A stretch of 44,806 nt of DNA from Phyllobacteriaceae bacterium (GTDB taxonomy: Bacteria; Pseudomonadota; Alphaproteobacteria; Rhizobiales; Rhizobiaceae), in the NCBI GenBank assembly GCA_029279965.1, contig JAJUHJ010000012.1, positions 1 to 44,806 of the forward strand, read 5' to 3'. Positions 25,579 to 35,850 of this stretch are shown here, one piece after another (the stretch's first letter is position 1; each line of letters opens with the position of its first letter). Both the position numbers and the translations under genes were made by a program. The notes beneath the pieces were generated by a model. That model saw nothing but the letters and a program-made list of their open reading frames with translations. It made no database searches and had not been told where the DNA came from.

Positions 25579-28476
25579 ATGATAGCCGATTCACCACTGT
25601 TCTGGATCATCGCCTTGCCGTTCACGGCAAGTCTTCTGGCAATCTGCCTTCCCGCCCGGGCGCGCGATGCGGTCACCTGGCTGGGCGGCATCGCCACGCT
25701 GTCCTGCCTTGTATTGACGGCAAGGCTCTACCCGTCGGTCGCGGGGGGAGAAACAATCCGGCACGAAGTCGAATGGATCCCGGAACTCGGACTTGATTTC
25801 ACGCTGAGAATGGACGGTTTTGCCTGGATGTTTGCGCTGCTTGTCAGCGGCATTGGTTTTCTCGTCGTCATCTATTCGCGCTACTACATCTCACCCGAGG
25901 ACTCCGTCCGACGCTTTTATTTTTTCTTCCTGGCTTTCACCGGTTCCATGCTGGGGGTCGTTACCTCCGGTAACCTCATTCTGCTTGTCGTGTTTTGGGA
26001 ACTCACAAGCATCTTCTCATTCCTCCTCATCGGCTACTGGTACCAGAACGTCGCTGCCCGCGATGGCGCGCGCATGGCTCTCACGATTACCGCAATCGGC
26101 GGACTGGCCCTTCTTGCCGGCGTCCTGATCATAGGTCATATCGTCGGCAGCTACGATCTCGATGACGTGCTGGCCTCCGGCACGCGCATCCGCTCGCACC
26201 AACTTTACGTGCCGGCGCTCGTTCTGATCCTGCTCGGCGCGTTGACGAAAAGCGCGCAATTCCCTTTCCATTTCTGGCTGCCAAACGCCATGGCGGCGCC
26301 AACGCCTGTATCGGCCTTCCTGCATTCAGCCACCATGGTAAAGGCCGGCGTCTTCCTCATGGCACGGCTGTGGCCAGTGCTGTCGGGCACGCCGGAATGG
26401 TTCGTCATCGTCGGCCTGGCGGGGATGGCATCGCTGGTGCTCGGTGCCTATCTGGCAATGTTCCAGCAGGATCTGAAGGGATTGCTCGCCTATTCCACGA
26501 TCAGCCATCTGGGCCTGAGCACGCTGCTGCTCAGCCTCGGCAGCCCGCTTGCGGCGGTCGCGGCGATTTTTCACATGATCAATCATGCCACGTTCAAAGC
26601 GTCCTTGTTCATGGCGGCCGGCATTATCGATCACGAGACGGGAACGCGCGACTTGCGGCGGCTCAGCGGGCTTTTCCGTTACATGCCGATCACCGGGACG
26701 CTCGCAACGGTGGCCAGCGCTGCAATGGCCGGTGTGCCGCTCCTCAACGGATTCCTGTCGAAGGAGATGTTCTTCGCCGAGACGGTCGAAAGGCATGCCG
26801 ACCATTGGCTTGATATCGTCACGCCCTATGCGGCCGTGCTCGGAAGCGCTCTCTCTGTCACCTATTCGGTACGGCTGATCCATTCGATCTTCCTCGGGGC
26901 ACCGCCCGAAAGCTTCCCACGCCGGCCGCATGAGCCGCCCTTCTGGATGGGCTTTCCCGTTCTCTTTCTGGTGCTCGCCTGTCTTGTGGTCGGGACCATC
27001 CCGGGCCTCACGATCGGTACTTATCTGCATGTCGCTGTCGAATCTGTGCTCGGCGCGGACACCCCCCAATACAGCCTCGCGGTCTGGCATGGCTTCACGC
27101 TCCCCCTCGCCATGAGCACGGTGGCGCTCGTGGGCGGAACCCTGCTTTATTTGGCGATCGGCGATTATCTTGAAGCCTCGGAAAGGCCATTGTTGCTGGG
27201 GCGCATCAATGGTCAGCGCATTTTCGAGCAGGTGATGGTGGCGATCTCCTGGCGGGGTGCACGCTCCCTGGAGGCCATTCTCGGTACCCGCCGCCTGCAG
27301 CCGCAACTGCAACTGCTCATGCTCGCCGCCGTGGCCGCCGGCGCCATACCGCTTGCTGTGGACGGGCTTACTCTCGGCAAGTACGAAGTGAAAGGTCCGG
27401 AACTCGCGTTCGCCGGGCTCTGGATTGTGGGGGCTGCTTGCGCTGTCACTGCCGCCCGGCAGGCAAAATATCATCGGCTTGCGTCGCTGGTCCTGCTCGG
27501 CGGCACCGGACTGGTCACCTGCATGACCTTCATGTGGCTATCCGCTCCGGACCTGGCGGTAACGCAGCTCGTCGTGGAAATCGTCACGACCGTTCTCCTC
27601 CTGCTCGGCCTGCGCTGGCTGCCAAAGCGTTCGCAGGCGATCGTCGAGCCGGTCGGCGCCGCTGCCCGGTTGAGACGACTGCGAGACCTGGGTCTTGCAA
27701 TCGCCGCAGGTGCCGGAATGACAGTGATCGCCTATGCGGTGATGACACGCATCCCACCGGAGACGATCGCGGAATATTTTCTCGAGCGGTCGTATCTCGA
27801 AGGCGGCGGGCGCAATGTGGTCAATGTGATCCTGGTGGATTTCCGCGGGTTCGATACGTTCGGAGAGATCACCGTGCTGGGCATTGTCGCGCTGACCGTG
27901 TTTGCGCTGCTGCGCCGCTTCCGTCCGGCTCCGGACAGTATCGAGCGGCCGGAGCAGCAGCACATCCAGCGTGTTTTCGACGAGGCCTATCCCGAGCGCA
28001 AGCCCGACGCGACGGCGCATGACTATCTGTTCGTATCGTCGGTAATCATGCAGTGGATGTTCCCCGTTATCATCGTCCTTGCAGCCTATCTCTTCCTGCG
28101 CGGTCACGATGCGCCGGGGGGCGGCTTTGCCGCAGGCATTACAATGGCAGCCGGCTTCATCCTGCAATATATGGCGGCTGGCACCGTCTGGGTGGAAGAC
28201 CGCCTGCGCATCCTGCCCGTGAAGTGGATCGGCGGCGGTTTGCTCGTCGCTGTCGGAACGGGTGCCGGTGCATTCCTGGCCGGCGCTCCCTTTCTCAGCT
28301 CGCATTTCCAGTATCTTGATCTGCCGTTCATCGGAGAAGTGCCGCTTGCAACGGCGACCCTGTTCGATCTCGGCGTATTCCTGCTGGTGGTCGGAGCTAC
28401 CGTGCTGATGCTGATCGCGTTGGCGCACCAGTCGATCCGCCGTTTACGGGCATCGCGCATCGAGGAGCAAGCCTAA
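25579..28476 (+). CDS. mrpA: Na+/H+ antiporter subunit MrpA/B fusion (monovalent cation/proton antiporter)
   Basis: 965 aa with NuoL-like core (ALTKSAQFPFHFWLPNAMAAPTPVSAFLHSATMVKAGVFLMARL) and C-terminal MrpB domain (LFLRGHDAPGGGFAAGITMAAGFILQYMA). Confidence 0.95.
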   Translation: MIADSPLFWIIALPFTASLLAICLPARARDAVTWLGGIATLSCLVLTARLYPSVAGGETIRHEVEWIPELGLDFTLRMDGFAWMFALLVSGIGFLVVIYSRYYISPEDSVRRFYFFFLAFTGSMLGVVTSGNLILLVVFWELTSIFSFLLIGYWYQNVAARDGARMALTITAIGGLALLAGVLIIGHIVGSYDLDDVLASGTRIRSHQLYVPALVLILLGALTKSAQFPFHFWLPNAMAAPTPVSAFLHSATMVKAGVFLMARLWPVLSGTPEWFVIVGLAGMASLVLGAYLAMFQQDLKGLLAYSTISHLGLSTLLLSLGSPLAAVAAIFHMINHATFKASLFMAAGIIDHETGTRDLRRLSGLFRYMPITGTLATVASAAMAGVPLLNGFLSKEMFFAETVERHADHWLDIVTPYAAVLGSALSVTYSVRLIHSIFLGAPPESFPRRPHEPPFWMGFPVLFLVLACLVVGTIPGLTIGTYLHVAVESVLGADTPQYSLAVWHGFTLPLAMSTVALVGGTLLYLAIGDYLEASERPLLLGRINGQRIFEQVMVAISWRGARSLEAILGTRRLQPQLQLLMLAAVAAGAIPLAVDGLTLGKYEVKGPELAFAGLWIVGAACAVTAARQAKYHRLASLVLLGGTGLVTCMTFMWLSAPDLAVTQLVVEIVTTVLLLLGLRWLPKRSQAIVEPVGAAARLRRLRDLGLAIAAGAGMTVIAYAVMTRIPPETIAEYFLERSYLEGGGRNVVNVILVDFRGFDTFGEITVLGIVALTVFALLRRFRPAPDSIERPEQQHIQRVFDEAYPERKPDATAHDYLFVSSVIMQWMFPVIIVLAAYLFLRGHDAPGGGFAAGITMAAGFILQYMAAGTVWVEDRLRILPVKWIGGGLLVAVGTGAGAFLAGAPFLSSHFQYLDLPFIGEVPLATATLFDLGVFLLVVGATVLMLIALAHQSIRRLRASRIEEQA

Positions 28477-28817
28477 TGGAATTGATCCTTGCCATAGCCA
28501 TCGGGGTGCTCACCGGGTCCGGCGTATGGTTGATCCTGCGCCCACGCACCTTTCAGGTGATCATCGGCCTGTCGTTGCTGTCCTATGCGGTCAACCTTTT
28601 CATCTTCAGCACCGGCGGGCTGCATGTCGGCCAGGCTCCCGTCCTGGGGCCGGATGGTTCGGGGACACTGGCCGAGCATGCCGATCCGGTCCCGCAGGCG
28701 CTGGTGTTGACCGCGATCGTCATCGGGTTCGCGACAACGGCCCTGTTTCTCGTCGTGCTGCTCGCCTCGCGCGGGCTGACCGGAAGTGACCATGTCGACG
28801 GCCGGGAGCCGCGATGA
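28476..28817 (+). CDS. mrpC: Na+/H+ antiporter subunit C
   Basis: VLTGSGVWLILRPRTFQVIIGLSLLSYAVNLFIFSTGGL, DPVPQALVLTAIVIGFATTALFLVVLLA. Confidence 0.95.
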   Translation: MELILAIAIGVLTGSGVWLILRPRTFQVIIGLSLLSYAVNLFIFSTGGLHVGQAPVLGPDGSGTLAEHADPVPQALVLTAIVIGFATTALFLVVLLASRGLTGSDHVDGREPR

Positions 28818-30457
28818 TGGGGTGGACGCAACATCTGCTCATCGCACCGATTCTGTTGCCGATGGCGACAGGCGCCGCCCTGCTTCTCTTCGATGAACGG
28901 CGTCACAGGTTCAAGGCGGGCGTGAACATCGCGTCAACGCTGCTTCTGCTCATCCTTTCCATCGCTTTGCTGAGAATAGCCGACATCTCCCCCGGACCGG
29001 GGAGTCTTACGCACTCCTATGCAGTGGGCGGTTGGCCCGCGCCGTTCGGCATCGTGCTCGTCCTCGATCGACTGTCGGCGCTGATGCTCCTGCTCACCTC
29101 CGTGCTCGCCGCGGCATCCATGACATATTCGCTCGCCCGCTGGCACAGGGCCGGGCCGCATTTCCACACGCTGTTCCAGCTTCTCCTGATGGGGATCAAT
29201 GGCGCGTTTCTCACCGGTGACCTTTTCAACCTGTTCGTCTTTTTCGAGGTGATGCTCGCCGCGTCGTACGGGCTGCTTCTGCACGGCTCCGGCCCCGTCC
29301 GGGTGCGCGCCGGATTGCACTATATCGCCATCAATCTCGTTTCTTCGCTGTTCTTCCTGATTGGGGTCAGTCTGATATACGGCGTCATCGGGACGCTGAA
29401 CATGGCGGATCTGGCCATGCGGCTGGTGGAGGCCGAACCGGGGAACCGGGCGCTGTTCGAAGCGGGAGCAGCCATCCTCGGCGTCGCCTTCCTGATCAAG
29501 GCGGGCATGTGGCCGCTCTGCTTCTGGCTGCCGCCGGCCTACACGGCCGCGGCAGCGCCCGTCGCGGCGATGTTCGCGCTGCTCAGCAAGGTCGGCGTCT
29601 ATGTGGTCCTGCGCCTTTCACTGCTTCTGTTCGGCAGCGATGCGGGCGCGCTGACAGGTTTTGGAAGTCAGTTTCTGCTTTTCGGCGGCATGGCAACGAT
29701 CGTATTCGGCGCGATCGGAGTGCTGGCCACTCAATCCATGGGTCGGCTTGCCAGCTACAATCTCCTGGTTTCGTCCGGAACATTGCTGGCCGCAATCGGC
29801 ATGGGCGATGCTGCCGTCATTTCCGGGGCACTTTTCTATCTGGTAAGTTCAACGCTGACCGTGAGCGCGCTCTTCCTGCTTATCGAGCTGGTGGAACGCG
29901 CACAGGAGCCGGGCGCCAACCTCTTGACCGTTACCATGGAAGCCTATGGCGACGAGGTCGATGCTGAAGGCGATGAGGAACAGGAGGTGGGCCTCATCAT
30001 GCCGGGGGCGCTCGCCATCGTCGGCGTGTGTTTCGGCTGCATCGCCCTGCTTCTAGCCGGTTTTCCGCCCCTGTCAGGCTTCATCGCCAAGTTCGCGCTG
30101 CTGGCGGCAATGTTCAACCCCGACGGGCTCGGCGGCGAAGCCGGGATAGGAGGGCCGACCTGGGTCTTCGCCGCCCTCGTGATCCTCTCGGGATTGGCGG
30201 CGCTGATCTCGCTCCTGCGCACGGGGATCCGCACCTTCTGGGCGCCGGTCGAGGCCGTCATGCCGCGCGTGCTGGTCGTAGAGGCCGCTCCTATCATCGT
30301 TTTGATTGTCGCCTGCGTGGTGCTGACCGTGCAGGGAGCGCCGCTCCTTCGCTATACCGATGCGGCGGCGCAGTCTCTGCATATGCCTGCAAATTATATC
30401 GACCGGGTATTGCCGCCATCCGCATCCGGCAATGAAACCGGGGAGATCGAGCGATGA
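28814..30457 (+). CDS. mrpD: Na+/H+ antiporter subunit D
   Basis: NuoN/M-like GVAFLIKAGMWPLCFWLPPAYTAAAAPVAAMFALLSKVGVYVVLRL; overlaps mrpC by 4 bp. Confidence 0.95.
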   Translation: MMGWTQHLLIAPILLPMATGAALLLFDERRHRFKAGVNIASTLLLLILSIALLRIADISPGPGSLTHSYAVGGWPAPFGIVLVLDRLSALMLLLTSVLAAASMTYSLARWHRAGPHFHTLFQLLLMGINGAFLTGDLFNLFVFFEVMLAASYGLLLHGSGPVRVRAGLHYIAINLVSSLFFLIGVSLIYGVIGTLNMADLAMRLVEAEPGNRALFEAGAAILGVAFLIKAGMWPLCFWLPPAYTAAAAPVAAMFALLSKVGVYVVLRLSLLLFGSDAGALTGFGSQFLLFGGMATIVFGAIGVLATQSMGRLASYNLLVSSGTLLAAIGMGDAAVISGALFYLVSSTLTVSALFLLIELVERAQEPGANLLTVTMEAYGDEVDAEGDEEQEVGLIMPGALAIVGVCFGCIALLLAGFPPLSGFIAKFALLAAMFNPDGLGGEAGIGGPTWVFAALVILSGLAALISLLRTGIRTFWAPVEAVMPRVLVVEAAPIIVLIVACVVLTVQGAPLLRYTDAAAQSLHMPANYIDRVLPPSASGNETGEIER

Positions 30458-30939
30458 ACCGGGTGCTGCCATATCCGCTTCTGGCCGCCTCTCTTCTCAT
30501 CATGTGGATGCTGCTCAATGCGTTCACCCTTGGCCATTTCGTGCTGGGCGCTGCGATTTCCATGATCGCGACCCACGCCATGACGTCGCTGCAACCTTCC
30601 AAGCCGAGGCTGCGACGCTGGCAGTTGCTCCCGCGACTTGCGGCAATCGTGATGCTCGATATCCTCCGCTCCAATCTCGCCGTTGCCACCATCGTTTTGC
30701 AGGGCCGCCGGCGGGAACGGGTTTCCGGCTTTGTCGCGATCCCGCTCGAGCTTCGCGACCGCACGGCCCTGGCCTTACTGGCCTGCATCGTCACCAGCAC
30801 GCCGGGCACCGCCTGGGTGGAGTACGATACCGATACCGAGATCCTGCTCATCCATGTTCTCGATCTCATCGATGAGGACGGTTGGATCGAGCTCATCAAA
30901 AATCGCTACGAATCGCTGCTCCTGGAGATATTCGAATGA
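30454..30939 (+). CDS. mrpE: Na+/H+ antiporter subunit E
   Basis: VALLACIVTSTPGTAWVEYD-type motif (LALLACIVTSTPGTAWVEYDTDTEILLIHVLDLIDE). Confidence 0.93.
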   Translation: MNRVLPYPLLAASLLIMWMLLNAFTLGHFVLGAAISMIATHAMTSLQPSKPRLRRWQLLPRLAAIVMLDILRSNLAVATIVLQGRRRERVSGFVAIPLELRDRTALALLACIVTSTPGTAWVEYDTDTEILLIHVLDLIDEDGWIELIKNRYESLLLEIFE

Positions 30940-31217
30940 GCGCCACGATCCTCATCTGGTCACTTACCCTGGCCCATCTCATGCTGGTGCTGGCGATGGC
31001 CTGCAATGTCTATCGGGTGATTCGCGGACCGCGCGCGCAGGATCGCGTGCTGTGCCTTGATGCAATGTACGTGAACGCAATGCTTCTGGTGCTGACATTC
31101 GGCATGCGCACCGGGAGCACACACTATTTCGAGGCAGCGCTGGTGATCGCCATCATCGGCTTCGTCTCGAGCGTGGCACTCGCAAAATTCCTCATGCGCG
31201 GCGAGGTGATCGAATGA
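30936..31217 (+). CDS. mrpF: Na+/H+ antiporter subunit F
   Basis: CNVYRVIRGPRAQDRVLCLDAMYVNAMLLVLTFG, FEAALVIAIIGFVSSVALAKFLMRGEVIE. Confidence 0.93.
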   Translation: MSATILIWSLTLAHLMLVLAMACNVYRVIRGPRAQDRVLCLDAMYVNAMLLVLTFGMRTGSTHYFEAALVIAIIGFVSSVALAKFLMRGEVIE

Positions 31218-31597
31218 CACACATCGAATCTCTCCCGGCCTGGGCGGCGCTCCTGACAGCTTTGTTCGTTCTCATCGGCGCTTCCCTGACGCTGCTCGGG
31301 GCGATCGGCACGCTGCGCTTCCACCGGTTTTTTGAACGCGTCCACGCACCCACCCTAGGGACGAGTTGGGGAACGGGAGCGATCGTGATCAGCTCCATGA
31401 TCTTCTTCACCGTGCTTCAGTCGCGTCCTGTTTTCCACGAGATCCTGATCGGCGCCTTTATCACCGTGACAACGCCCGTCACCCTCATGCTTCTCGCGCG
31501 CGCCGCGCTCTACCGGGATCGCGCGGAAGGAAGGGAAGATGTTCCTCCGCATCCCGCCGCGCTCCGCAGGAAGGCTTCATCCGGCGGCGAAGACTAG
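31214..31597 (+). CDS. mrpG: Na+/H+ antiporter subunit G
   Basis: LIGASLTLLGAIGTLRFHRFFERVHAPTLGTSWGTGAIV, ITVTTPVTLMLLARAALYRD. Confidence 0.93.
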   Translation: MTHIESLPAWAALLTALFVLIGASLTLLGAIGTLRFHRFFERVHAPTLGTSWGTGAIVISSMIFFTVLQSRPVFHEILIGAFITVTTPVTLMLLARAALYRDRAEGREDVPPHPAALRRKASSGGED

Positions 31598-31748
31598 GAT
31601 CGTTCTAGCGATGTCTTTTAACCAAGAATATCCACTGAAACGGTAAGTCCATATTTGACCCGACGGGCAAACTAATGCACTGTCTACATTCAAAATTTGG
31701 CTGTGGCGGGATGTTGTTGCGGCCCAATCACTAGGGAAGGAGAACCGA

Positions 31749-32615
31749 ATGCAGGATATGCTGAAATCCAAGTCGACATTTCTCGCCGCTACTGTTGCAG
31801 CGGTCTTGATGACGGCTGGTACTGCGGGCGCGGCCTCATTGGAGCAGATCACGGAGAGCGGCACCATACGCATCGCCGTGGCCAATGAAATCCCCTACGG
31901 CTACATCGACATGAGCGGCGAGGCCAAAGGCGCCGGGCCGGATGTCGCCAAGCATATTGCGGAACAGTTGGGTATCGAGAATATCGAGTGGATCACCACG
32001 AATTTCAGCTCCCTGATCCCTGGCCTGGAGGCCGACAGATTCGACATGGTTGCGGCCGAAATGGCCATTCTGCCGCAGCGTTGCGAGCAGATCCTGTTCT
32101 CCGAGCCGAACACATCCTACGGTGAAGGCCTGCTCGTCGCGGCGGGCAATCCGAAGGATCTGCACGCCTATTCCGATTTCGCTGAAGGCGATGCCAAGGT
32201 GGCGATCATGGCCGGGGCCGACCAGCTTGAGATGATGCAGGCGCTTGGCGTGCCCCAGTCCAACATGGTGACCATCGCCAGCAATGCCGATGCGATCTCC
32301 ACGGTGGCCACGGGAAGGGCGGATGCTTATGCCGCTACGGGTCTGACCGCCAGCGAACTTGCCGGCAAAAGCGATGACGTCGAACTTGCTTCGGACTTTG
32401 TCGACCCTGTCATCGATGGGGAGGAAGTACGCAGCTGGGGCGGCTTTGCCTTTGCTCAGGGATCGGAAGAGCTTCGTGATGCGGTGAACGAGGCGCTCGC
32501 CGAATTCAAGCAGACCGACGAGTGGAGACAGACGGTTTCGCAATACGGCTTCACGGAAGCCGATGTCGAAGGATCGTTCGAAAGAACAACGGAAGAGCTT
32601 TGCGCGGCAGAGTGA
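31749..32615 (+). CDS. ehuB: Ectoine/hydroxyectoine ABC transporter substrate-binding protein
   Basis: Signal peptide; IRIAVANEIPYGYIDMSGEAKGAGPDVAKHIAEQLGIENIEWITTNFSSLIPGLEADRFDMVAAEMAILPQRC is EhuB-like; followed by two permeases and an ATPase. Confidence 0.85.
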   Translation: MQDMLKSKSTFLAATVAAVLMTAGTAGAASLEQITESGTIRIAVANEIPYGYIDMSGEAKGAGPDVAKHIAEQLGIENIEWITTNFSSLIPGLEADRFDMVAAEMAILPQRCEQILFSEPNTSYGEGLLVAAGNPKDLHAYSDFAEGDAKVAIMAGADQLEMMQALGVPQSNMVTIASNADAISTVATGRADAYAATGLTASELAGKSDDVELASDFVDPVIDGEEVRSWGGFAFAQGSEELRDAVNEALAEFKQTDEWRQTVSQYGFTEADVEGSFERTTEELCAAE

Positions 32616-32636
32616 GGGTTTCCTCATTGTGACCAA

Positions 32637-32665
32637 TGCCCGGCGGCATCGCTTCGCCGGGCATG
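32637..32665 (+). other. Intercistronic hairpin after ehuB
   Basis: ATGCCCGGCG/CGCCGGGCAT 10-bp perfect stem, 9-nt loop, no T tail. Confidence 0.6.
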
Positions 32666-32712
32666 AATTCCACCCCCGGCCGGCCGGCTGAACGAATTCC
32701 GGGAAACCGTCG

Positions 32713-33384
32713 ATGGAATGGACGAGCTATCTTCCACCTCTCCTTGAGGGGGCATGGGTCACGGTGCAGCTAGCGGTTTATTCGACCGTCCTCGGTGCTG
32801 TTTTTGCCTTTGCCGCCGGAATAGGGAAACTTTCGCACAACCGGCTGATCAGCGGGATTTCGGTTGTCTATATCGAAGTATTCCGTGGAACTTCACTTCT
32901 CGTCCAACTTTTCTGGCTATACTTCGCATTGCCGGTGGCAGGCCAGATCATCGGCATCGATCTGCGTTTGCCGCCGGTGGTTGCCGGAATCCTTGCACTG
33001 GCCCTGAACATCGGCGCGTATGGCGCAGAAGTCGTTCGGGGCGCGATCCAGGCCGTATCCCGAAGCCAACGCGAGGCCGCCAGAGCGCTCAATTTCACGC
33101 CGCGTCAGACATTGCGCTGGATTTTGATCCCACAGGCGCTGCCTGAAATGATGCCGACCTTCGGCAACCTCGCCATTCAGAATCTCAAGGACACCGCCCT
33201 CGTCTCATTGATCAGTCTCGGCGATCTTGCCTTCAGGGCCGAACAGATCCGAAATTTCACCCAGGACAGCACGACCATTTATACAATCGTCTTGTTCATG
33301 TATTTCGGGATGGCTCTCGTTCTTACTGCCATGATGAAACTGCTCGAGCGCTCCGTGGGGCGCTGGCGTACTGCGGGGACCTGA
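32713..33384 (+). CDS. ehuC: Ectoine/hydroxyectoine ABC transporter permease
   Basis: Amino-acid type permease; EVFRGTSLLVQLFWLYFALP, EAARALNFTPRQTLRWILIPQALPEMMPTFGNLAIQNLKDTALVSLI. Confidence 0.85.
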   Translation: MEWTSYLPPLLEGAWVTVQLAVYSTVLGAVFAFAAGIGKLSHNRLISGISVVYIEVFRGTSLLVQLFWLYFALPVAGQIIGIDLRLPPVVAGILALALNIGAYGAEVVRGAIQAVSRSQREAARALNFTPRQTLRWILIPQALPEMMPTFGNLAIQNLKDTALVSLISLGDLAFRAEQIRNFTQDSTTIYTIVLFMYFGMALVLTAMMKLLERSVGRWRTAGT

Positions 33385-33388
33385 GACG

Positions 33389-34081
33389 ATGCTGTTCGGC
33401 ATAGAATGGGATACCAGCAGCGAGTGGGCATTCGCAGTCTCCATCCTGCCAATCCTCCTGATCGGTATGTGGGTGACGATACAGGCAACGGTGCTCGGTT
33501 TCTTCGTCGCCATGGTGCTCGGCCTCATCCTTGCGGTACTGAAAGCGGCCCCGCTTCGCATCGTCTCCTGGCCGGCCCGGGCTCTAACCGAGTTCATTCG
33601 CGACACGCCGCTGCTCATCCAGCTTTTCTTCCTCTATTACGTGTTGCCGGAATACGGCATCATCCTTCCCGCATTTTTGACGGGGGCGCTGGCGCTGGGG
33701 GTCCAGTACAGTGCCTACACATCGGAAGTTTATCGCGCCGGGCTTGAGGCGATCCTTTCCGGCCAGCGCGAGGCCGCACGAGCGCTTAATCTGTCCTCCG
33801 TTCGCACCTTCACGCACGTCATCCTGCCCCAGGCGATACCCCGGATCATTCCGGCGCTTGGCAACTATCTCGTCTCGATCATGAAAGACGTGCCGGTGCT
33901 GTCGGTGGTTACTGTTCTTGAAATGTTGAATGTCGCCAAGATCATCGGCGATCGGACCTTCGATTACATGGTGCCGCTATCGATGGTCGGCGGACTCTAC
34001 CTCATCATGACGCTCGTGGCTTCTGCCGGCGTTCGTTATCTCGATGTCATGCTGCCCAAGAGAGGCTTTCCATTGCGATGA
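33389..34081 (+). CDS. ehuD: Ectoine/hydroxyectoine ABC transporter permease
   Basis: [70 protein letters not shown]. Confidence 0.85.
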   Translation: MLFGIEWDTSSEWAFAVSILPILLIGMWVTIQATVLGFFVAMVLGLILAVLKAAPLRIVSWPARALTEFIRDTPLLIQLFFLYYVLPEYGIILPAFLTGALALGVQYSAYTSEVYRAGLEAILSGQREAARALNLSSVRTFTHVILPQAIPRIIPALGNYLVSIMKDVPVLSVVTVLEMLNVAKIIGDRTFDYMVPLSMVGGLYLIMTLVASAGVRYLDVMLPKRGFPLR

Positions 34082-34857
34082 GCGATCCAATCATCAAATT
34101 CGACAAGGTCGTCAAACGCTTCGGCAATTTTACGGTTCTGAACGAGCTCGACTTTGAAGTGGGGACGGGAGAGAAGGTCACGATCATCGGGCCTTCAGGT
34201 TCCGGAAAATCGACCGTCCTGCGCATTCTCATGACATTGGAGAACATCAACGAAGGGGTCGTTTACGTGGGCGGCGAACCGCTCTGGCACGAACGAAAGA
34301 ACGGCGCCCTGATACCTGCCAGCGAGGCTCACCTGCGCAAAATGCGGGAACAGCTCGGCATGGTGTTCCAGCAGTTCAATCTCTTCCCGCACATGACCGT
34401 GCGGCGCAATCTCACGGAGGCACCGGTGCGGGTGCTGGGTTTGTCGAAATCTGAGGCGCGCAATCGCGCGGACGAATTGCTTGAGATGGTGGGGCTTACG
34501 GATCAAGCCGACAAATTTCCCAACCAGCTTTCCGGCGGCCAGCAGCAACGTGTCGGCATTGCACGTGCACTGGCAATGCGCCCGAAAGTCATGCTGTTCG
34601 ACGAACCCACTTCAGCGCTGGACCCGGAGCTTGTGGGAGAGGTCTTGAACGTCATCCGCAGGCTAGCCACCGAGCATGATCTCACGATGCTGCTGGTGAC
34701 CCACGAGATGCAATTCGCCCGCCAGGTCTCGGACAGGGTCTGCTTCTTTGACAAGGGACGGATTGTCGAGCAGGGTGTGCCGGACCAGCTTTTCACAAAT
34801 CCCCGGGAAGAACGGACCCGAGAATTTCTCAAAGCCGTCCTCGAGTCCGAGGCCTGA
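34078..34857 (+). CDS. ehuA: Ectoine/hydroxyectoine ABC transporter ATP-binding protein
   Basis: Walker [13 protein letters not shown]; signature [40 protein letters not shown]. Confidence 0.88.
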   Translation: MSDPIIKFDKVVKRFGNFTVLNELDFEVGTGEKVTIIGPSGSGKSTVLRILMTLENINEGVVYVGGEPLWHERKNGALIPASEAHLRKMREQLGMVFQQFNLFPHMTVRRNLTEAPVRVLGLSKSEARNRADELLEMVGLTDQADKFPNQLSGGQQQRVGIARALAMRPKVMLFDEPTSALDPELVGEVLNVIRRLATEHDLTMLLVTHEMQFARQVSDRVCFFDKGRIVEQGVPDQLFTNPREERTREFLKAVLESEA

Positions 34858-35076
34858 GGTCGCGGCACCATGTATGCCGCCATACTGACGACGGCGCGCC
34901 GGTTGCATTTCACGGTCGCTCTCTTCCGCCGTGCATTCCAACTCCGAGACGAGAAGATGCGCTGTGACCTCGTTCTCCGCACCTGTACGGATACCAGACT
35001 TTCATCCGGCGGAAAGCTTCTACACGAGTGATGTTGCCTCAATATCGTTAGGGCAAGCTGGAAACTGGCTCGTGCA

Positions 35077-35850
35077 TCAGAGGCCGTTGCGGGGACGCCA
35101 ATATGCGTAGTCGTAGACCAGCGAGAACCCGGCCCGCGTGTAAAGATTGACGGCAGGAGTATTCTGCTTGTGCACCTGAAGCCACATGACACTGGCACCC
35201 TGATGCGCAGCGTGGCCGAACAGTGCGGCCAGAAAAGCCCGGCCCACTCCTTTTCCACGGGCACTTGCGGTGACCAACATGTTCATCAAGGCGCAACGGC
35301 TTCCATCGAACCAGAGCATGGCGCCCGCCAGCGGAGCGGATGCGTCTGCCGGGTGCCAGAGCGGGCGCGCTGCACGTTCGGGAATGAGCTGGAATATCTG
35401 CCGCAATGTCTGCCGCGCCTCCGATGACAAGTCGCGGTTTTCGAGCTGGAACTCAAGCCACCGGGTGAAAGACACATCCGGAATCAGCGATGGATCGGGA
35501 TCTGCCGGCGCCTGTAGCCGACGATCGTAGACTGCCGCTTCGCGAAACATCTCCCAACCCCGCCCGGCAAGTTCGGATTCGAGGTGGGGCCAGAGCCGCG
35601 GCACACGTAGAACCGGCTCGATCCCATGCGCCTTTGAAAAGGACACCGTTTCGGCCAAAAGCGCATCGAGCGGGCTTTCCTCCGGGTCGAGCAATGTGAC
35701 GCTGGAATTGCGATAATTGAGGCCTCCCGCGGCCCGAAAGACGCTCCCCATGCGGTGCTCTGTCACGATCGCAGGGAAGGCATCCATCCCCATACGCTCC
35801 AGTTCGCGCCAGTCGGATTGAAGAGCATTGCCGCCGCTTTGCAGGTTCAT
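35077..35850 (-). CDS. GNAT-family N-acetyltransferase
   Basis: C-terminal MLVTASARGKGVGRAFLAALFGHAAHQGASVMWLQVHKQNTPAVNLYTRAGFSLVYDYAYW. Confidence 0.88.
   Translation of the reverse strand: MNLQSGGNALQSDWRELERMGMDAFPAIVTEHRMGSVFRAAGGLNYRNSSVTLLDPEESPLDALLAETVSFSKAHGIEPVLRVPRLWPHLESELAGRGWEMFREAAVYDRRLQAPADPDPSLIPDVSFTRWLEFQLENRDLSSEARQTLRQIFQLIPERAARPLWHPADASAPLAGAMLWFDGSRCALMNMLVTASARGKGVGRAFLAALFGHAAHQGASVMWLQVHKQNTPAVNLYTRAGFSLVYDYAYWRPRNGL

Noticed and set aside
26326-27474. Long minus-strand ORF (382 aa) inside mrpA
   Set aside because: Antisense to a strongly recognised gene; GC-rich codon bias creates shadow ORFs and the translation has low-complexity, non-protein-like composition
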